64,000 nucleotides of DNA, taken from assembly GCF_022867805.1 (NCBI RefSeq), contig NZ_JALIFO010000010.1, forward strand, positions 90,031 through 154,030, in the 5' to 3' direction. The notes under the pieces are model-generated. The model was not told the origin of the DNA and ran no database searches. It saw nothing but the letters and a program-made list of their open reading frames with translations. The translations under genes and the position numbers were made by a program. Within the stretch, counting starts at the first letter, position 1, and each line of letters starts with the position of its first letter. This document shows, piece by piece, positions 35,730 through 45,986 of this stretch. The stretch is from Cuneatibacter sp. NSJ-177 (GTDB taxonomy: Bacteria > Bacillota > Clostridia > Lachnospirales > Lachnospiraceae).

Positions 35730-37049
35730 ATGAACGATACCATTTCAGAAGTATTACAATTCGCGAAGGAGAACGACGTAAAATTTATTCATCTGGCTTT
35801 CTGCGATCTCTTTGGAACGCAGAAAAGTATTTCCATCATGCCCGGCGAGCTTCCCCGCGCGTTTCAATATGGGATTTCCTTTGACGCCTCGGCCATTCAG
35901 GGCTTTGGAACCGTGGAATGCTCCGACCTGTTTCTCCTGCCGGACAGCTCCTCCGTCTCCATCCTGCCGTGGCGGTCTCCCTACGAGCAGGTCATGAAAA
36001 TGTACTGTGACATCAAACGGCCCGACGGCAGCGATTTCACCGCCGACAGCCGTTATCTTCTAAAGCAGGCGGTAAAACGCTGCGCAGATCTGGGATATAT
36101 CTGCAAGATCGGAACGGAGGGGGAATTCTATCTGTTCCAGACCGACGCGGAGGGAAATCCCACCACCATTCCCTATGATCAGGCCGGTTACGGCGACACC
36201 CCGCCATTGGACAAGGGAGAAAACCTGCGCCGGGAAATCTGCCTGACCCTGGAAGACATGGACATCCGTCCGGAAACCTCCCATCACGAGCGGGGGCCAG
36301 GACAAAATGAAGTGGATTTCCGATACTCCGACGCCCTGTCCGCCGCCGACAATTTCCTCTCATTTAAATCCGTGGTAAAATCCGTGGCCGCTCAGAACGG
36401 GCTGTACGCCTCCTTTCTGCCCAAACCGATCTTGACCCGCAGCGGCAATGGGCTGCATATCAACCTGTCCCTGGCCAAGGGAGGAAAAAATCTCTTTGAG
36501 ATGGCTCCGGGCCACTCCCAGAGCGCCGAGAGCTTTATCGCCGGCATTCTGGAACATGTGGGAGAAATAACCGCCTTCCTCAACCCCCTGACCAATTCCT
36601 ACCGGCGTCTGGGAGCGTTTGAGGCTCCCGGCTACATCACCTGGTCCCACCAGAACCGGTCGCAGCTCATTCGGATCCCCGCCTCCGCCGGTGAATATAA
36701 CCGCATGGAGCTTCGCTCCGCTGATTCCGCCTGCAATCCGTATCTGGCCTTTACCCTTTTGATCCATGCCGGTCTGGACGGGATCGAAAAGGGACTGCCT
36801 TTGACTGAGCCCTGCAATCAAAACCTGTATGAGGCCGCGGCCTACGTGAAGGAGCACGACATCAACCCCCTGCCCCGGAGCCTTGCCGAAGCCCTGGATA
36901 CGGCGGAGCAGAGCGGCTTTGTGAAGAAGGTGCTGCCGGAATCCGTGCGGTCCGCCTACTTCACGGAGAAACGAAAAGAATGGGAAGCCTTCCGTCAGGC
37001 GGAGGACTCCCACCAATATGAGATGAATACATTCTTCCATTTGATCTGA
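35730..37049 (+). CDS. glnA: Glutamine synthetase (type I fold), nitrogen-regulated
   Basis: The 439-residue protein has GSI motifs: FCDLFGTQKS, DASAIQGF, TEGEFYLF, HHERGPGQNEVDF, NGLHINLS, NPLTNSYRRLG, NRSQLIRIPA and ELRSADSACNPYLAF. It is close to the standard 440-475 length. The ATG at 35730 follows GGAAAGGA. It heads an operon with the ANTAR regulator and three glutamine-consuming enzymes. It is distinct from the 475-aa enzyme at 56 kb and the GSIII at 19-21 kb. Whether it is biosynthetic or a gamma-glutamyl ligase paralogue cannot be settled by eye. The ATP and ammonia-site motifs look complete. Confidence 0.9.
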   Translation: MNDTISEVLQFAKENDVKFIHLAFCDLFGTQKSISIMPGELPRAFQYGISFDASAIQGFGTVECSDLFLLPDSSSVSILPWRSPYEQVMKMYCDIKRPDGSDFTADSRYLLKQAVKRCADLGYICKIGTEGEFYLFQTDAEGNPTTIPYDQAGYGDTPPLDKGENLRREICLTLEDMDIRPETSHHERGPGQNEVDFRYSDALSAADNFLSFKSVVKSVAAQNGLYASFLPKPILTRSGNGLHINLSLAKGGKNLFEMAPGHSQSAESFIAGILEHVGEITAFLNPLTNSYRRLGAFEAPGYITWSHQNRSQLIRIPASAGEYNRMELRSADSACNPYLAFTLLIHAGLDGIEKGLPLTEPCNQNLYEAAAYVKEHDINPLPRSLAEALDTAEQSGFVKKVLPESVRSAYFTEKRKEWEAFRQAEDSHQYEMNTFFHLI

Positions 37050-37097
37050 CGCAGCCGATTCCCGTTCCGGCAAAACAGCAAGAAAGGTGGTGAACCG

Positions 37098-37673
37098 ATG
37101 ACTCCCATTCTCCTAATATCCGGCAGCCGAAAAGCCGCCGACATGTATAGCAATCTTCTTTCCTCGGTTCAGCCTTCCGCCGCTGTCTGCCGGGCCGGAA
37201 GCTGCGGAGAAGCCAGACGGCTGATGGCGAAGAACAACTTTTCCCTGATTTTGATCCTGACGCCGCTGCCCGACGGCTTTGGAACGGAGCTGGCCAAGGA
37301 TGCGGTCCGAACCACCGCAGGCGTGATGCTGGCTGTCTCATCCGAGCTGGAAAAAGAGCTTTCCCTAAAATTTGAGCAGGACGGCATTTTTGTCTTCTCC
37401 CCGGCCATGAGCAAGAAAACCTTTGAAAGCTCCGTCCGCCTCCTGCTGGCAGTCCATGTCCGCTTAGAGCGGGTTCAGCCTGCCTCTGAGGCTATGCAGC
37501 AAAAGCTAAAGGATATCCGTCTGGTGGACCGGGCCAAATGCTACCTGATTCAATACGAAAAACTGACGGAACCGGAAGCCCACCGTTATATAGAAAAGCA
37601 AGCCATGGACCGGCGCGTCCCCAAACGGGAGATTGCCGAAGAGATTCTCAGCCGGTACGATATGGAAACGTAA
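37098..37673 (+). CDS. ANTAR-domain response regulator, probable nitrogen antiterminator
   Basis: The protein has 191 residues. The N-terminal half resembles a receiver fold (ILLISGSRKAADMYSNLL, LILILTPLPDGFG), but it lacks the acidic pocket and phospho-Asp, so it is a pseudo-receiver. The C-terminal 55 residues are an ANTAR RNA-binding helix bundle (LVDRAKCYLIQYEKLTEPEA, then MDRRVPKREIAEEIL). ANTAR proteins bind paired hexaloop hairpins and stop terminators forming. The three leaders at 21.0, 21.2 and 35.6 kb are the natural targets. Its gene is within the third target operon, giving autoregulation. How it senses nitrogen is unknown; binding to a glutamine synthetase or PII is possible. Confidence 0.9.
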   Translation: MTPILLISGSRKAADMYSNLLSSVQPSAAVCRAGSCGEARRLMAKNNFSLILILTPLPDGFGTELAKDAVRTTAGVMLAVSSELEKELSLKFEQDGIFVFSPAMSKKTFESSVRLLLAVHVRLERVQPASEAMQQKLKDIRLVDRAKCYLIQYEKLTEPEAHRYIEKQAMDRRVPKREIAEEILSRYDMET

Positions 37674-37690
37674 ATTAGAAAGGAGAACCC

Positions 37691-38800
37691 GTGAAAACCC
37701 CGACCTATCTATTACTGGAAAACGGAACGTATCTGGAAGGAACCAGCTTCGGCGCAGATACCGGTGAAGTCACCGGCGAAGTCGTTTTTACCACCGGGAT
37801 GACCGGCTACTTGGAGACCCTGACGGATCCCAGCTACTGCGGGCAGATCGTCGTCCAAACGTTCCCGTTAATCGGGAACTACGGGGTGATTCCCACCGAC
37901 TTTGAGAGCGGGGACACCCACCCCGCCGCGTACATCGTAAAAGAATGGTGTCACAGTCCTTCCAACTTTCGGAGCCAGGAAGGACTTGACACCTTTTTTC
38001 AGGCCAAAAACCTGCCGGGACTGGCCGGAATCGACACCAGGATGCTGACCCGGCTGCTCCGGGAGAACGGAACCATGAACGGAAAGCTGACCAAAAAAGC
38101 GCCCCCCTACCGCCCGGAAGAGCTGGCGGAGCTGAGATCCCACCGATTTCCGAACCCCGTCCTCGCCGTGACAAGAAAAACCGCGGAAACCTTCCCGGCT
38201 GCCCTTTCCTGTTACCGGGTCGTGCTCTGGGATTTCGGTGCCAAAGAAAATATCATCCGGGAGCTGAACAGGCGGCACTGTGACGTGATCGCCGTCCCCG
38301 CGGGCACATCGGCCGAGGACATCCAAAAGCTGCGCCCGGACGGCGTTCTGCTTTCCAACGGCCCCGGAGACCCGGAGGAAAACACCGGCGTGATCCGGGA
38401 GCTAAAAAAACTTTGCGGAACCAAGATTCCCCTCTTTGGCATCTGCCTGGGCCATCAGCTGCTGGCGCTGGCCCAGGGAGGGCGCACGGAAAAGCTCAAG
38501 TACGGTCACCGCGGCGCCAACCAGCCGGTCAAAAATATGGAAACCGGCCGGATATCCATCACCAGCCAGAACCACGGCTATGCGGTCTGCTCTGAACCTC
38601 TGCCAAAAGGAGCCGCCCTCTGGTTTGAAAATGTCAACGACAGGACCTGCGAGGGCCTGCGGTATACCACCATCCCGGCCTGCTCCGTCCAATTCCACCC
38701 GGAAGCCTGCGGCGGTCCCAAGGACACGGAATCCTTGTTTGAAGAATTTCTCTCCCTGATGGAACAGACGATACAAAAGGAGGAAAAGCCATGCCGTTAA
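37691..38800 (+). CDS. carA: Carbamoyl-phosphate synthase small subunit
   Basis: The 369-residue protein starts at a GTG behind AAGGAGAA. It has the CarA N-terminal domain (FGADTGEVTGEVVFTTGMTG, LTDPSYCGQIV) and a class I glutamine amidotransferase with FGICLGHQLLALA (catalytic Cys), TSQNHGYAV and VQFHPEA (His/Glu). It supplies ammonia from glutamine to CarB for arginine and pyrimidines. It lies 17 bp after the ANTAR gene and overlaps carB by 10 bp. No pyrimidine attenuator is visible before it, so nitrogen status probably governs it. Confidence 0.96.
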   Translation: MKTPTYLLLENGTYLEGTSFGADTGEVTGEVVFTTGMTGYLETLTDPSYCGQIVVQTFPLIGNYGVIPTDFESGDTHPAAYIVKEWCHSPSNFRSQEGLDTFFQAKNLPGLAGIDTRMLTRLLRENGTMNGKLTKKAPPYRPEELAELRSHRFPNPVLAVTRKTAETFPAALSCYRVVLWDFGAKENIIRELNRRHCDVIAVPAGTSAEDIQKLRPDGVLLSNGPGDPEENTGVIRELKKLCGTKIPLFGICLGHQLLALAQGGRTEKLKYGHRGANQPVKNMETGRISITSQNHGYAVCSEPLPKGAALWFENVNDRTCEGLRYTTIPACSVQFHPEACGGPKDTESLFEEFLSLMEQTIQKEEKPCR

Positions 38801-41800
38801 ATCCAAATATCCACAAGGTCCTTGTCATTGGCTCCGGTCCCATCGTCATCGGCCAGGCAGCCGAGTTCGACTACGCCGGCACCCAGGCCTGCCGCGCTTT
38901 GAAAGAGGAAGGTTTGGAGGTGGTTTTGGTCAATTCCAATCCGGCCACCATCATGACCGACAACGCCATGGCCGACCATGTCTATATGGAGCCGCTCACC
39001 ATCGAAACGCTGCGCCGGATCATCCGCAAAGAAAAGCCGGACAGCCTGCTGTCCACGCTGGGCGGCCAGACCGGCCTGACCCTCTCCATGCAGCTGGCAA
39101 AAGAAGGGTTCCTCAAGGAAAACGGCGTCACCCTCCTCGGCGCCGGGCCGGAGACCATCGATAAGGCGGAGGACCGCCAGCAGTTCAAAGATACCATGGA
39201 GGAGATCGGGGAACCGGTCATCCCATCCCTGGTGGCGGAAACCGTGGAGGAAGCCTTGGCTTTTGCCGAAAGCACTTCCTACCCGGTCATTGTGCGTCCG
39301 GCCTTTACCCTGGGCGGATCCGGCGGCGGCATTGCTAAGAACGAGGAAGAGCTGCGGGAGATTGCCTCCGGCGGACTGCGCCAATCTCCGATCACCCAGA
39401 TCCTGGTGGAACAGTGCATTGCAGGATGGAAAGAAATCGAATTCGAGGTGATGCGGGACGGCTCCGGCAACGGGATCACCGTCTGTTCCATGGAAAACCT
39501 GGATCCCGTCGGCATTCATACCGGCGACTCCATCGTGGTGGCCCCGGCCGTAACCCTGGCGGACCGGGAATATCAGATGCTGCGTTCCGCCGCGCTTCAT
39601 ATCATCGAAGCCATGGGCATCGAGGGCGGCTGCAACTGCCAGTTTGCCCTGCATCCGGAAAGCTTCCGCTACGCGGTGATCGAAGTCAATCCCCGTGTCT
39701 CCCGTTCCTCCGCCCTGGCTTCCAAGGCCACCGGCTACCCCATTGCGCGGATCGCGGCCAAAATCGCCGTCGGCTACCGGTTGGATGAGATTCCCAACGA
39801 AGTTACCGGCAAGACCACGGCCTGTTTTGAACCCGCCCTCGATTACGTGGTGGTAAAATTCCCCAAATGGCCTTTTGACAAGTTTGTCTACGCCAAAAGA
39901 ACATTGGGGACACAGATGAAGGCCACCGGCGAGGTCATGGCCATCGGCCGGAATTTCGAGCAGGCCCTGATGAAGGCCGTGCGCGGCGCCGAGATTTCCC
40001 TCGACAGCATGAATCTTCCGGCCATGAAAGCCCTATCCCCCGGCGCTCTGACGGAAAAGATCACGGCCTCCGACGACGAGCGGATTTTTGCCGTCTATGA
40101 AGGCCTGCACCGGGGAATGCCACCGGCGCAGATCCATGAGTTAACCCGGATCGATCTCTGGTTCCTCTACAAATTGCTGCACCTGGTGCGGCTGGAACAG
40201 AGAATGAAAGAGGAACCCCTGACCCGTAAGTTTTACCGCGAACTGAAACAGCACGGTTTTCCGGACAGCGCCATCCGCCGGATTTCCGGCTGTGAACCGC
40301 CGGAGCATCTGCGGCCCGCCTTCAAGATGGTGGATACCTGCGCCGCGGAGTTTGCGGCCGAAACCCCCTACTTTTACGCCTCCCCCTGCGAATCCGACGA
40401 GGCGGCCCCGTTTCTCGCGGAACACGCCTCCGGCAAGGACGTGGTGGTGGTCTTCGGCTCCGGACCGATCCGGATCGGCCAGGGGATTGAATTCGACTAC
40501 GCCTCGGTCCACTGCGTCTGGGCGCTGAAGGAGGCCGGGTATGAAGTGGTTATCATCAACAACAACCCGGAGACGGTCTCCACGGACTTTAATACCGCCG
40601 ACCGGCTTTACTTCTCTCCGCTGACACCGGAGGATGTCCTGAACGTGATCGAGATCGAGAAACCCATTGGCTGCGTGGTCGCTTTCGGCGGCCAAACCGC
40701 CATCAAGCTGACGAAGACCCTGGTGGAACATAGGATCCCGATTCTGGGCACACCGGCGGACAGCATCGACCGGGCCGAGGACCGCGGGCGCTTTGACGAG
40801 CTTTTAGAAAGCCTCGGCATCAAACGGCCCGACGGAACCACGGTCCACACCGAGGACGAAGCGCTGGACGCCGCAGGCGCTCTGGGGTATCCGGTCCTGA
40901 TTCGGCCCAGCTATGTCCTGGGCGGCCAAAACATGATCATCGCCTTTTCCGACAACGACATTCGGGAATACATGAAAATCATCCTGGCCCACGAAGGGGA
41001 CAATGAAATCCTGATCGATAAATATCTGATGGGAACCGAGCTTGAGGTCGACGCAATCTGCGACGGGACGGATGTGCTGATCCCCGGTATCATGGAGCAC
41101 ATCGAGCGGGCCGGGGTTCATTCCGGCGATTCCATTGCGGTATATCCGGCCTGGAATGTATCGCCGAAACAGACGGAGCGGCTGATCCGCTACTCCACCC
41201 AACTGGCCCTGGCCCTTCATACCCGCGGGCTGATCAACATCCAGTATGTGATCCACGAGGGAAATATTTATGTGATCGAGGTCAATCCCCGCTCCTCCCG
41301 TACCGTGCCTTATATCAGCAAGGTCACCGGAATCCCCATGGTGGATCTGGCCACCCGGATCATGCTCGGCGAGACACTTTCCTGCATGGGGTACGGGAGC
41401 GGACTCTATCCGCCGTCGCCCTACTACGCAGTCAAGGTCCCGGTCTTCTCCTTTGCCAAGCTGACGGATGTGGATACCCAGCTGGGGCCGGAGATGAAGT
41501 CCACCGGCGAAGTCCTTGGCGTGGCCCGCACCATGTCCGAGGCACTTTTTAAAGGCCTGGCTGCGGCCGGATACCGAATGGAGAAAACCGGCGGCGTGCT
41601 GATCTCGGTGCGGGATTCCGATAAGGCGGAAGTCGGTCTGGTGGCGCAGTTTTATCACGCTTTAGGATTCTCGCTCTACGCCACCTGCGGCACCGCCGGG
41701 GTCCTTCGGAAGGAGGGGCTGCCTGTGACCGAAGTCAAAAAGATCCACGAATCCCCGGACCAGAACACAATCACGCTGTTGGAGAGCGGTAAAATCTGTG

Positions 41801-42072
41801 CGATCCTCTCCACCTCCGCCAAAGGAAGACTTCCGGCCAGGGACAGCGTGAAACTCCGCCGGAAAGCGGTGGAGCTTGGCATTCCCTGCCTGACCTCCCT
41901 GGACACCGCCGTGGCCCTGGCTTCCAGCCTGGAAAGCGGGTACAGCGAACGAAACATTTCCCTGGTGGATATGAACCACCAAAGACAGACCACCCCCGTC
42001 ACGCCGGGCCAGGAGGAATTTCCTCTGTTCCGGGGCAAACACCCAACATTTCTTTATGAAAAGGAGGCATGA
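38791..42072 (+). CDS. carB: Carbamoyl-phosphate synthase large subunit
   Basis: The 1093-residue protein has two ATP-grasp halves, each with the expected start (VLVIGSGPIVIGQAAEFDYA and VVVFGSGPIRIGQGIEFDYA). It also has an oligomerisation region and a C-terminal MGS-like domain (residues about 940-1070) that holds allosteric sites. It carries out bicarbonate phosphorylation, carbamate formation and carbamate phosphorylation through an internal ammonia tunnel from CarA. Full length. Short intergenic distances on both sides show operon membership. Confidence 0.97.
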   Translation: MPLNPNIHKVLVIGSGPIVIGQAAEFDYAGTQACRALKEEGLEVVLVNSNPATIMTDNAMADHVYMEPLTIETLRRIIRKEKPDSLLSTLGGQTGLTLSMQLAKEGFLKENGVTLLGAGPETIDKAEDRQQFKDTMEEIGEPVIPSLVAETVEEALAFAESTSYPVIVRPAFTLGGSGGGIAKNEEELREIASGGLRQSPITQILVEQCIAGWKEIEFEVMRDGSGNGITVCSMENLDPVGIHTGDSIVVAPAVTLADREYQMLRSAALHIIEAMGIEGGCNCQFALHPESFRYAVIEVNPRVSRSSALASKATGYPIARIAAKIAVGYRLDEIPNEVTGKTTACFEPALDYVVVKFPKWPFDKFVYAKRTLGTQMKATGEVMAIGRNFEQALMKAVRGAEISLDSMNLPAMKALSPGALTEKITASDDERIFAVYEGLHRGMPPAQIHELTRIDLWFLYKLLHLVRLEQRMKEEPLTRKFYRELKQHGFPDSAIRRISGCEPPEHLRPAFKMVDTCAAEFAAETPYFYASPCESDEAAPFLAEHASGKDVVVVFGSGPIRIGQGIEFDYASVHCVWALKEAGYEVVIINNNPETVSTDFNTADRLYFSPLTPEDVLNVIEIEKPIGCVVAFGGQTAIKLTKTLVEHRIPILGTPADSIDRAEDRGRFDELLESLGIKRPDGTTVHTEDEALDAAGALGYPVLIRPSYVLGGQNMIIAFSDNDIREYMKIILAHEGDNEILIDKYLMGTELEVDAICDGTDVLIPGIMEHIERAGVHSGDSIAVYPAWNVSPKQTERLIRYSTQLALALHTRGLINIQYVIHEGNIYVIEVNPRSSRTVPYISKVTGIPMVDLATRIMLGETLSCMGYGSGLYPPSPYYAVKVPVFSFAKLTDVDTQLGPEMKSTGEVLGVARTMSEALFKGLAAAGYRMEKTGGVLISVRDSDKAEVGLVAQFYHALGFSLYATCGTAGVLRKEGLPVTEVKKIHESPDQNTITLLESGKICAILSTSAKGRLPARDSVKLRRKAVELGIPCLTSLDTAVALASSLESGYSERNISLVDMNHQRQTTPVTPGQEEFPLFRGKHPTFLYEKEA

Positions 42073-43674
<1,602 letters not shown>

Positions 43675-43739
43675 GCATCGATGTGGACTGCGCCGGGGCC
43701 AATCGAAAAATCCGAAGAAAGAAAGGCGGAAAAATCGTC

Positions 43740-45104
43740 ATGGAAGATTTTTGGGATAAATTAAAGGAAGAGTGCGGAGTCTTCGGGATCTACCAAACGC
43801 CCGGAGCGGCCGGCCTCACGTATCTTGGCCTTCACGCCCTCCAGCACCGGGGGCAGGAAGGAGCCGGGATCGCGTCCAGTGACGGCAGGAAGCTGTTCTG
43901 CCGGAAAGGGAAGGGGCTCTTGACCGAGGCGATCTTAAAGGAGGATTTGGAATGCCTTGCCGGCTGCCATAGCATTGGCCATGTCCGGTACGCCACGGCC
44001 GGAGGGGATGAGGCGGAGAACCTGCAGCCCATCGTGGCCCGCGCCACCTTTGGTTCCCTGGCGGTGGCCCACAACGGTCAGATCGTCAATGCCCGGCCGC
44101 TCCGCGTGGAGCTGGAGCGCCTGGGACATCTTTTTCTCGGCAGCAGCGACAGCGAGATCATTCTTCACCTGATTCAGATGGAGGAAGGGCCGCTGGCGGA
44201 AAAAATCTGCCGGGCCTGCGCCAAACTGCAGGGGGCCTTTGCCTTTCTGTTTCTGACGGAAAAAAGCCTGTATGCGGTCCGGGACCGAAACGGGCTGCGG
44301 CCTCTTGCCCTGGGAAAAAGAGGGGACGGATATGTGCTGGCCAGCGAAACCTGCGCCTTTGACAGCATCGGAGCAGAGTGGATCCGGGATATCCGTCCGG
44401 GCGAGGTCTTAAAGCTCTCTTCCCATGGGATTCAGTCGTTCTCTTATGCAGAGCCGGGAGAGCGGCGGACCTGCGCCATGGAATTCATCTATTTCGCCCG
44501 GCCCGACAGCACCATGGACGGAAGAAACATCTATCAGATGCGCAAGGAAACCGGGAAAATCCTGGCGCGGGCAGACGCCGGAGATGTCCAAGCCGACCTG
44601 GTGGCCGGTGTGCCGGATTCCGCTCTGGCCGCGGCCCTTGGATATGCGGAGGCCAGCGGAATTCCCTATGAGGTGGCATTAATCAAAAACCGTTATGTGG
44701 GCCGGACCTTTATTGAGCCCACCCAGGAGCAGCGGGACCTCGGCGTGCAGAGAAAACTGGCGGCAAATCGCTGCGCCATCCAGGGGAAACGGCTGATCCT
44801 GCTGGATGATTCGCTGGTGCGGGGCACCACCTCCCGGAGGATCATCCGGCTCCTAAAGGACGCCGGAGCGAAGGAGGTCCACCTACGGATCGCCTCCCCG
44901 GAAATCCGCTTTCCCTGCTTTTACGGCATTGACACGCCCACCAGGGACGAGCTGATCGCGGCGCAGATGGGCACCGGAGAGCTCTGCCGGGTACTCGGAG
45001 CGGATTCCCTGCGGTTTTTGAGCACGGAGGACCTGATGACGGCTTACGGAGGGGATGAATTTTGCTTTGCCTGTTTTGACGGGAGGTATCCGGCAGGGAA
45101 ATAA
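43740..45104 (+). CDS. purF: Amidophosphoribosyltransferase
   Basis: This 454-residue protein starts at ATG 43740, with a short propeptide MEDFWDKLKEE before the nucleophile in CGVFGIY. Other motifs are HALQHRGQEGAGI, HVRYATAG, HNGQIVN and SSDSEIILHL for the glutaminase, and a PRPP site LILLDDSLVRGTTSRR. It catalyses the first step of purine synthesis and uses glutamine. Its 3' end overlaps the convergent histidine kinase gene by 61 bp. The 43683 start has no better site. Confidence 0.95.
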   Translation: MEDFWDKLKEECGVFGIYQTPGAAGLTYLGLHALQHRGQEGAGIASSDGRKLFCRKGKGLLTEAILKEDLECLAGCHSIGHVRYATAGGDEAENLQPIVARATFGSLAVAHNGQIVNARPLRVELERLGHLFLGSSDSEIILHLIQMEEGPLAEKICRACAKLQGAFAFLFLTEKSLYAVRDRNGLRPLALGKRGDGYVLASETCAFDSIGAEWIRDIRPGEVLKLSSHGIQSFSYAEPGERRTCAMEFIYFARPDSTMDGRNIYQMRKETGKILARADAGDVQADLVAGVPDSALAAALGYAEASGIPYEVALIKNRYVGRTFIEPTQEQRDLGVQRKLAANRCAIQGKRLILLDDSLVRGTTSRRIIRLLKDAGAKEVHLRIASPEIRFPCFYGIDTPTRDELIAAQMGTGELCRVLGADSLRFLSTEDLMTAYGGDEFCFACFDGRYPAGK

Positions 45105-45958
45105 TCCGCCTCGTACTGTCTCGGGACCGTCATTTCAACGATGGTCCCGCTTTTCTCCACGCTGCTGAAGGATAGTCCGTATTCTTCCCCATAATATAGC
45201 TTTAACCGCTGATTGATATTACCGATGGCGATCCCCCTTCTATCCTGGCCGTCCCCCGCGTACGGCACGCCCTGGCGCAGCGCTGCTCTCAGCCGCCCGG
45301 CAGTATCCGGAGACATTCCCACGCCGTCGTCGGCAATCCGAATGACCATCCGCTCATCGGTCAAAAAAATCCGGATCTGCACCGTCCCTTTACCTGGCTT
45401 TTGTTCCAGGCCATGGTAGACCGCATTTTCCACGATGGGCTGCAAAGACAGCCGGGGGATCAGGCAGTTCATCAAAGCCTCGTCCTCCTGGTCAAAAAGC
45501 TCTTCCAAGGTAAAACGGTCCTGGAACCGGTACTGCTGGATCAAGAAATAGTTTTTTACATTCTCCATCTCCTGGGAGAGCGTCGCCAGTTTTTTCGGAT
45601 GGCTGATATTGTAGCGGAACATATTGGCCAGAATTTCCGCCATTTCCGCGATCTCCCCGACGCCCCGGTCCAAAGCCTGGCTGCGGATCAGTTCCAACGT
45701 GTTGTATAAAAAATGCGGGTTGATCTGACTGTACAGGGCATTGATCTGCGCCTGCGTCTTCAAAAGCCGCGAGGAATATTCGGAGTCGGACAGCCACGCC
45801 GCCTGTTCCAGTACCGTCTTGACCCATGCTTCCGGTCTGCCGTCCGGTTTCGGACAGGTAAAATCCACACCCAAACGCTTCAAACTTGCAATAAACTGTC
45901 TTTCCCGCCGGTAATTCCGAATCCTTTGTATCCATTGGTCTATTCTCCGCCTGCTCAT
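45044..45958 (-). CDS. Cytosolic sensor histidine kinase (LytS/YesM-type catalytic core, no membrane segment)
   Basis: A 304-residue protein from ATG 45958 (GGGGAA upstream). The His box is QINPHFLYNTLELIRS, the N box PIVENAVYHG, and the G boxes RIADDGVGM and GIAIGNINQRL. These are the His_kinase/HATPase pair of YesM and LytS. The N-terminal 110 residues are charged and helical with no membrane segment or recognisable sensor domain, whereas YesM-type kinases normally have two membrane helices and an outside sensor. Signal input must therefore come from a partner. The four genes before it encode ABC-transporter-like parts and the response regulator. Last gene of that operon. Confidence 0.88.
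   Translation of the reverse strand: MSRRRIDQWIQRIRNYRRERQFIASLKRLGVDFTCPKPDGRPEAWVKTVLEQAAWLSDSEYSSRLLKTQAQINALYSQINPHFLYNTLELIRSQALDRGVGEIAEMAEILANMFRYNISHPKKLATLSQEMENVKNYFLIQQYRFQDRFTLEELFDQEDEALMNCLIPRLSLQPIVENAVYHGLEQKPGKGTVQIRIFLTDERMVIRIADDGVGMSPDTAGRLRAALRQGVPYAGDGQDRRGIAIGNINQRLKLYYGEEYGLSFSSVEKSGTIVEMTVPRQYEADYFPAGYLPSKQAKQNSSPP
45118..45154 (+). terminator. Candidate purF operon terminator inside the convergent kinase gene
   Basis: CGGGACCGTC and GATGGTCCCG pair with one G-U around an 8-base loop, followed by CTTTTC. It lies 14 bp after the purF stop but is coding sequence for the kinase on the other strand. Confidence 0.6.
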
Positions 45959-45986
45959 GGCGTTCCCCTTTCTCTTCGTTTTCCCG

